From Chloroflexota bacterium (GTDB lineage: Bacteria; Chloroflexota; Anaerolineae; Anaerolineales; UBA4823): 7,465 bases of DNA. The notes below the pieces were generated by a model. That model was not told the DNA's origin. It did no database searches and worked only from the letters and a program-made list of their open reading frames with translations. Location of the stretch: assembly GCA_030613705.1 (NCBI GenBank), contig JAUWLJ010000098.1, forward strand, positions 1-7,465. The letters are read 5' to 3'. Positions 5,949-7,465 of this stretch are shown here, in pieces. The translations under genes and the position numbers were made by a program. Position 1 is the stretch's first letter, and each line of letters opens with the position of its first letter.

Positions 5949-6641
5949 ATGGCCAAGATTACCGGTGCCGACGATGTCCAGGCAATGTTTAGCCGCATTG
6001 CCAGCCGGTATGATCTGATGAACCGGTTGATGACCGCCGGGCAAGACACTCGCTGGCGGCGGGAAGTGATCCACAAAACCCGGCTACCCCCGGATGGGCG
6101 CTTGCTCGACTTGGGAGCTGGAACGGGCGATCTGGCCCGGGAAGCTGGGCGTCAAGAACCTGCCAGCTGGATCGTTGCTGCGGATTTCACTCTAGACATG
6201 ATGCAGGTAGGCAGAACGCATGACACCTCTACCAATTTAAATTGGTTGGCTGCTGATGCGCTATGTTTACCGCTTCCAAACGAAACTTTTGAGGCGGTCG
6301 TATCCGGTTTTCTCCTGCGCAATGTGATCGATATTGAACAGTGCTTACGCGAACAGTACCGAGTACTTAAACCTGGCGGGTATATGGTTGCCTTAGACAC
6401 AACTCACCCTCCTGAAAATTTTCTGCGACCGCTGATCAATTTCTATCTACATATCATCATTCCCAACCTGGGGAGAATAATCACCGGGGAGGCAGATGCT
6501 TATACCTACTTACCAGAGTCGACCGAGTCTTTCTTGGAGGCTGAGCAGCTGGCAGCCAAAATGAAGGAGGCTGGGTATCAACAAGTGGGATTTCGTCGCC
6601 TGATGTTTGGCACCATAGCTATCCATTGGGGAAGCAAGTGA
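5949..6641 (+). CDS. ubiE: Demethylmenaquinone methyltransferase (UbiE/MenG family)
   Basis: 230-residue SAM-dependent C-methyltransferase, normal length for the family, which methylates demethylmenaquinone (or the ubiquinone precursor) as the last or near-last step of quinone synthesis. The N-terminal signature 'MFSRIASRYDLMNRLMTAG' (13-31) and 'WRREV' (36-40) are typical of UbiE. The Rossmann fold has motif I 'LLDLGAGTGDLA' (52-63) with the GxGxG glycines, an acidic D79 after the second strand, 'FLLRNV' (121-126) in place of the usual FGxRNV, and 'RVLKPGGYMVALD' (138-150). The C-terminal 'YTYLPESTESF' (185-195) is also diagnostic. Menaquinone is the more likely product if the host is Chloroflexota. 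The start codon follows the transporter stop as TGATATG with no good ribosome site of its own, which indicates coupling. ubiX follows after 45 nt. Confidence 0.92.
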   Translation: MAKITGADDVQAMFSRIASRYDLMNRLMTAGQDTRWRREVIHKTRLPPDGRLLDLGAGTGDLAREAGRQEPASWIVAADFTLDMMQVGRTHDTSTNLNWLAADALCLPLPNETFEAVVSGFLLRNVIDIEQCLREQYRVLKPGGYMVALDTTHPPENFLRPLINFYLHIIIPNLGRIITGEADAYTYLPESTESFLEAEQLAAKMKEAGYQQVGFRRLMFGTIAIHWGSK

Positions 6642-6674
6642 GGTGTACAAGTTTCAGGCAGAGATAAGAATTTT

Positions 6675-6679
6675 AGGAG
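6675..6679 (+). promoter_or_regulatory. Ribosome binding site of ubiX
   Basis: AGGAG lies 7 nt before the ATG at 6687, in the 45-nt gap after ubiE. It fixes the ubiX start and shows that, unlike ubiE, this gene has its own initiation signal. Confidence 0.8.
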
Positions 6680-6686
6680 TTGAGCG

Positions 6687-7259
6687 ATGACTGATCGTAG
6701 TAAAAGGCTCGTGGTGGGAATTTCTGGCGCATCGGGGGTGATCTTGGGGATCCGCACCCTGGAAGTGCTGAAGCGTACCGAGATTGAAACTCACCTGATC
6801 ATATCTCCAGCTGCCAGAGCGACAATTGCGGAAGAGACAGATTGGAAGGTAAGCGATGTGACAGCCCTGGCAGATGTTGCCTATAAACATGCAGATATTG
6901 GTGCAGCCATCGCTTCTGGCTCATTTGCTTCCCTCGGTATGATCGTGATTCCATGTTCGATCAAGACGCTTTCAGCCGTGGCGAATTCCTTCGCCAGCGA
7001 CCTGCTCTCCAGGGCTGCTGACGTAACCATGAAGGAGGGACGACCCTTGATCCTGGTTGTGCGGGAAACACCCTTGCACAGCGGTCACCTGCGCTTGATG
7101 AGAATGGCTGCACAGGCTGGGAGTGTCATCTTTCCCCCTGTTCCGGCGTTCTATGCACGCCCAGTGAGTATGGCAGATATGATCGACGATACAGTTGGTC
7201 GTGTCCTGGCCAGGGTAGGGATCGAAAACGATATATACACGAGATGGAAAGAAAAGTAG
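6687..7259 (+). CDS. ubiX: Flavin prenyltransferase UbiX
   Basis: 190 residues, standard UbiX length. UbiX joins dimethylallyl (mono)phosphate to reduced FMN, making the prenylated FMN cofactor that UbiD-type decarboxylases need; it is not itself a decarboxylase. The N-terminal FMN-binding loop 'GISGASGVI' (11-19), 'VIPCSIKTLSAVA' (87-99), 'LLSRAADVTMKEGRPLILVVRETPL' split over 106-130 and 'PPVPAFYARP' (150-159) are the conserved blocks. They include the R126-E127 pair and Y156 of the prenyl-phosphate site region. It follows ubiE in the same operon, so it most likely serves menaquinone synthesis, where a UbiD-like enzyme decarboxylates the naphthoate ring in the futalosine route. A role with another UbiD-family enzyme is possible, and no ubiD is in the window. 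Its last 16 nt overlap the next gene. Confidence 0.95.
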   Translation: MTDRSKRLVVGISGASGVILGIRTLEVLKRTEIETHLIISPAARATIAEETDWKVSDVTALADVAYKHADIGAAIASGSFASLGMIVIPCSIKTLSAVANSFASDLLSRAADVTMKEGRPLILVVRETPLHSGHLRLMRMAAQAGSVIFPPVPAFYARPVSMADMIDDTVGRVLARVGIENDIYTRWKEK

Positions 7260-7465
7260 ATTCGGTTGAGTTGAAGAGCTCGATCGAAGAATTGCTTCAT
7301 CTCACCACGATGACCATCGCGACAATTCGGATGGATGGTGAACCGCATGCCGCTGCGGTTTATTTTGCCTGCGATGATCAGATTAACTTCTACTTCTTCT
7401 CGGATGCTGAAAGCCAACATGCTCTGGACATCACTAACGAACCGCGGGCTGCAATTACTGTTAAT
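7244..7465 (+). CDS. Pyridoxamine-phosphate-oxidase-like FMN-binding split-barrel protein, 3' end outside the window
   Basis: 74 codons are visible, open to the window edge. The start ATG at 7244 overlaps the end of ubiX by 16 nt in another frame; no earlier in-frame start was found and no strong ribosome site is present, so coupling to ubiX is likely. The protein opens with a short amphipathic helix (about 7-20), then 'TMTIATIRMDGEPHAAAVYFA' split over 22-42 and 'INFYFFSDAESQHALDITNEP' split over 47-67. This is the strand-turn-strand pattern of the split barrel that binds FMN or F420 in the pyridoxamine 5'-phosphate oxidase superfamily, with the usual 'DGxPH' turn and an 'S-H-A-x-x-I-x-x-x-P-R-A-A' segment. 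The specific substrate cannot be told from this fragment. Clustering with ubiX suggests a flavin-related function. Confidence 0.8.
   Translation, partial: MERKVDSVELKSSIEELLHLTTMTIATIRMDGEPHAAAVYFACDDQINFYFFSDAESQHALDITNEPRAAITVN

Noticed and set aside
7151..7420. 89-codon minus-strand open frame across the ubiX/split-barrel junction
   Set aside because: Both plus-strand genes here have clear family motifs, and the antisense product has none.
1..7465. CRISPR array, insertion sequence, toxin-antitoxin or phage-defence genes
   Set aside because: No regularly spaced repeats, transposase motifs or defence-type gene pairs were found; the PIN domain is in a YacL-type membrane protein, not a VapC toxin with an antitoxin partner.

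Overview
The window looks like a piece of a bacterial chromosome, probably from Chloroflexota (Anaerolineae-like). I infer this from the overall flavour of the proteins, the roughly 50% GC content and the gene neighbourhoods; no rRNA or other phylogenetic marker is present to prove it. Nearly all of it is protein-coding, in two blocks that diverge from an AT-rich control region at about 3538-3943.

Left block, minus strand, read from right to left: a membrane-anchored PIN-TRAM protein of the YacL type (3537-2485), cysteinyl-tRNA synthetase cysS (2466-1063) and the 23S rRNA 2'-O-ribose methyltransferase rlmB (1012-272). The genes are 18 and 50 nt apart and very likely form one operon for translation and RNA maturation. 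The order resembles the yacL...cysS-mrnC-rlmB cluster of Firmicutes, without mrnC. Beyond rlmB, positions 1-271 hold no gene, but they do contain three GC-rich hairpins and an imperfect direct repeat.

Central control region (3538-3943): a plausible minus-strand promoter for the YacL gene overlain by two abutting inverted repeats, a further dyad, a consensus-like -10 box facing right, and a strong hairpin in the leader of the right-hand operon.

Right block, plus strand: a UMF1/Atg22-like major facilitator transporter (3944-5947), the menaquinone-type methyltransferase ubiE/menG (5949-6641), the flavin prenyltransferase ubiX (6687-7259), and the start of a flavin-binding split-barrel protein of the pyridoxamine-phosphate-oxidase superfamily (7244 onward, cut by the window end). 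Spacings of 1, 45 and -16 nt suggest co-transcription. UbiE and UbiX together point to menaquinone synthesis, with UbiX supplying prenylated FMN to a UbiD-type decarboxylase that is not in the window.

The most unusual item is the transporter. Compared with the usual 12-helix UMF1 layout, it seems to carry an extra helix - about 160-residue beta-rich domain - helix cassette. The topology places the domain outside the cytoplasmic membrane, and it resembles secreted carbohydrate-binding-like beta-sandwiches. The other genes look intact and ordinary.
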